A stretch of DNA of 64,000 nucleotides from Aquimonas sp. (lineage in GTDB: Bacteria; Pseudomonadota; Gammaproteobacteria; Xanthomonadales; Xanthomonadaceae): the NCBI GenBank assembly GCA_022241605.1, contig JAKOMQ010000003.1:19655-83654 (forward strand), in the 5' to 3' direction. The notes beneath the pieces were generated by a model that saw nothing but the letters and a program-made list of their open reading frames with translations, was not told the origin of the DNA and did not search any database. Within the stretch, counting starts at the first letter, position 1, and each line of letters opens with the position of its first letter. Positions 63,955 through 64,000 of the stretch are shown here, piece after piece. A program made the translations under genes and the position numbers.

Positions 63955-64000
63955 GTGAGCCAGACCGACAGCCTTTCTGAATCCGACACCGCCCCCGCAG
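63955..64000 (+). CDS. Possible start of a gene cut by the window edge
   Basis: A GTG at 63955 opens a frame (VSQTDSLSESDTAPA) that stays open to the end of the window. Too little is present to identify a product or confirm that it is a gene. Confidence 0.3.
   Translation, partial: MSQTDSLSESDTAPA

Noticed and set aside
61000-64000. A parS site near parAB
   Set aside because: I looked by eye for TGTTTCACGTGAAACA-like sites around the genes and saw none; a mismatch-tolerant search would be needed.

Overview
The window is chromosomal DNA of a high-GC gammaproteobacterium. Gene content and order point to the Xanthomonadales/Lysobacterales: speE and speA divergently arranged, smg-dprA-LysM facing def-fmt-rsmB-DUF4390-ntrY, a tolC-pcm pair, rsmG-parA-parB, and intergenic GATTCGGGATT-type repeats. 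No database search was run, so no genus is named. I see no prophage, insertion-sequence transposase, CRISPR array or tRNA.

Layout. 1-300: end of an rRNA operon (5S rRNA and terminator). 0.3-9.2 kb: a forward run of a renalase-like FAD oxidoreductase, a YchJ-type SEC-C protein, DinG helicase, a GAF-GAF-GGDEF-EAL c-di-GMP protein, a short-chain dehydrogenase and a MltB-type lytic transglycosylase. 9.3-13.6 kb: polyamine block (speE and a small membrane gene leftward; speA and a beta-hydroxyacid dehydrogenase rightward). 13.6-19 kb: a membrane AraC regulator, two small membrane proteins, a photolyase-family protein with apparently swapped domain order, cytidine deaminase and a glycerophosphodiesterase. 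19-22 kb: an arsR-arsC-acr3 operon bracketed by dispersed repeats, then a methyltransferase. 22-25.4 kb: a membrane-fusion protein/permease/ATPase export trio. 25.5-39.2 kb: a penicillin-binding-type serine hydrolase, an SLC13-like transporter, several unknown secreted proteins and lipoproteins, an M16 peptidase, a dehydrogenase and a sirtuin. 39.3-52.6 kb: information-processing genes (topA, an RDD protein, smg, dprA, LysM, def, fmt, rsmB, DUF4390, ntrY) and a CBS protein. 52.6-59.9 kb: a TolC/Pcm/RND pump block with a divergent TetR gene. 59.9-64 kb: a hypothetical gene, a short SPFH protein and rsmG-parA-parB.

Functional themes are polyamine synthesis, export of small molecules (arsenite, an ABC trio, an RND pump with its own regulator), translation start and rRNA methylation (def, fmt, rsmB, rsmG), and chromosome upkeep (topA, dinG, dprA, parAB).

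The most unusual feature is the repeat content. One palindromic family (termini TGAGAGCCTGTGA / TCACACGCTCTGA) occurs at six places. In every case the first three bases are, or align with, the TGA stop codon of the upstream gene, on either strand. A second family (ends CCATAGGGTGCG / CGCACCCTATGG) brackets the arsenic operon and supplies the 3' ends of two genes. A third, 158 bp element with terminal inverted repeats begins on the base after a TAA stop. Other points of interest are the photolyase-like protein, an NtrY kinase with no NtrX beside it, and an ArsR whose metal-binding cysteines appear to be at its C-terminus.
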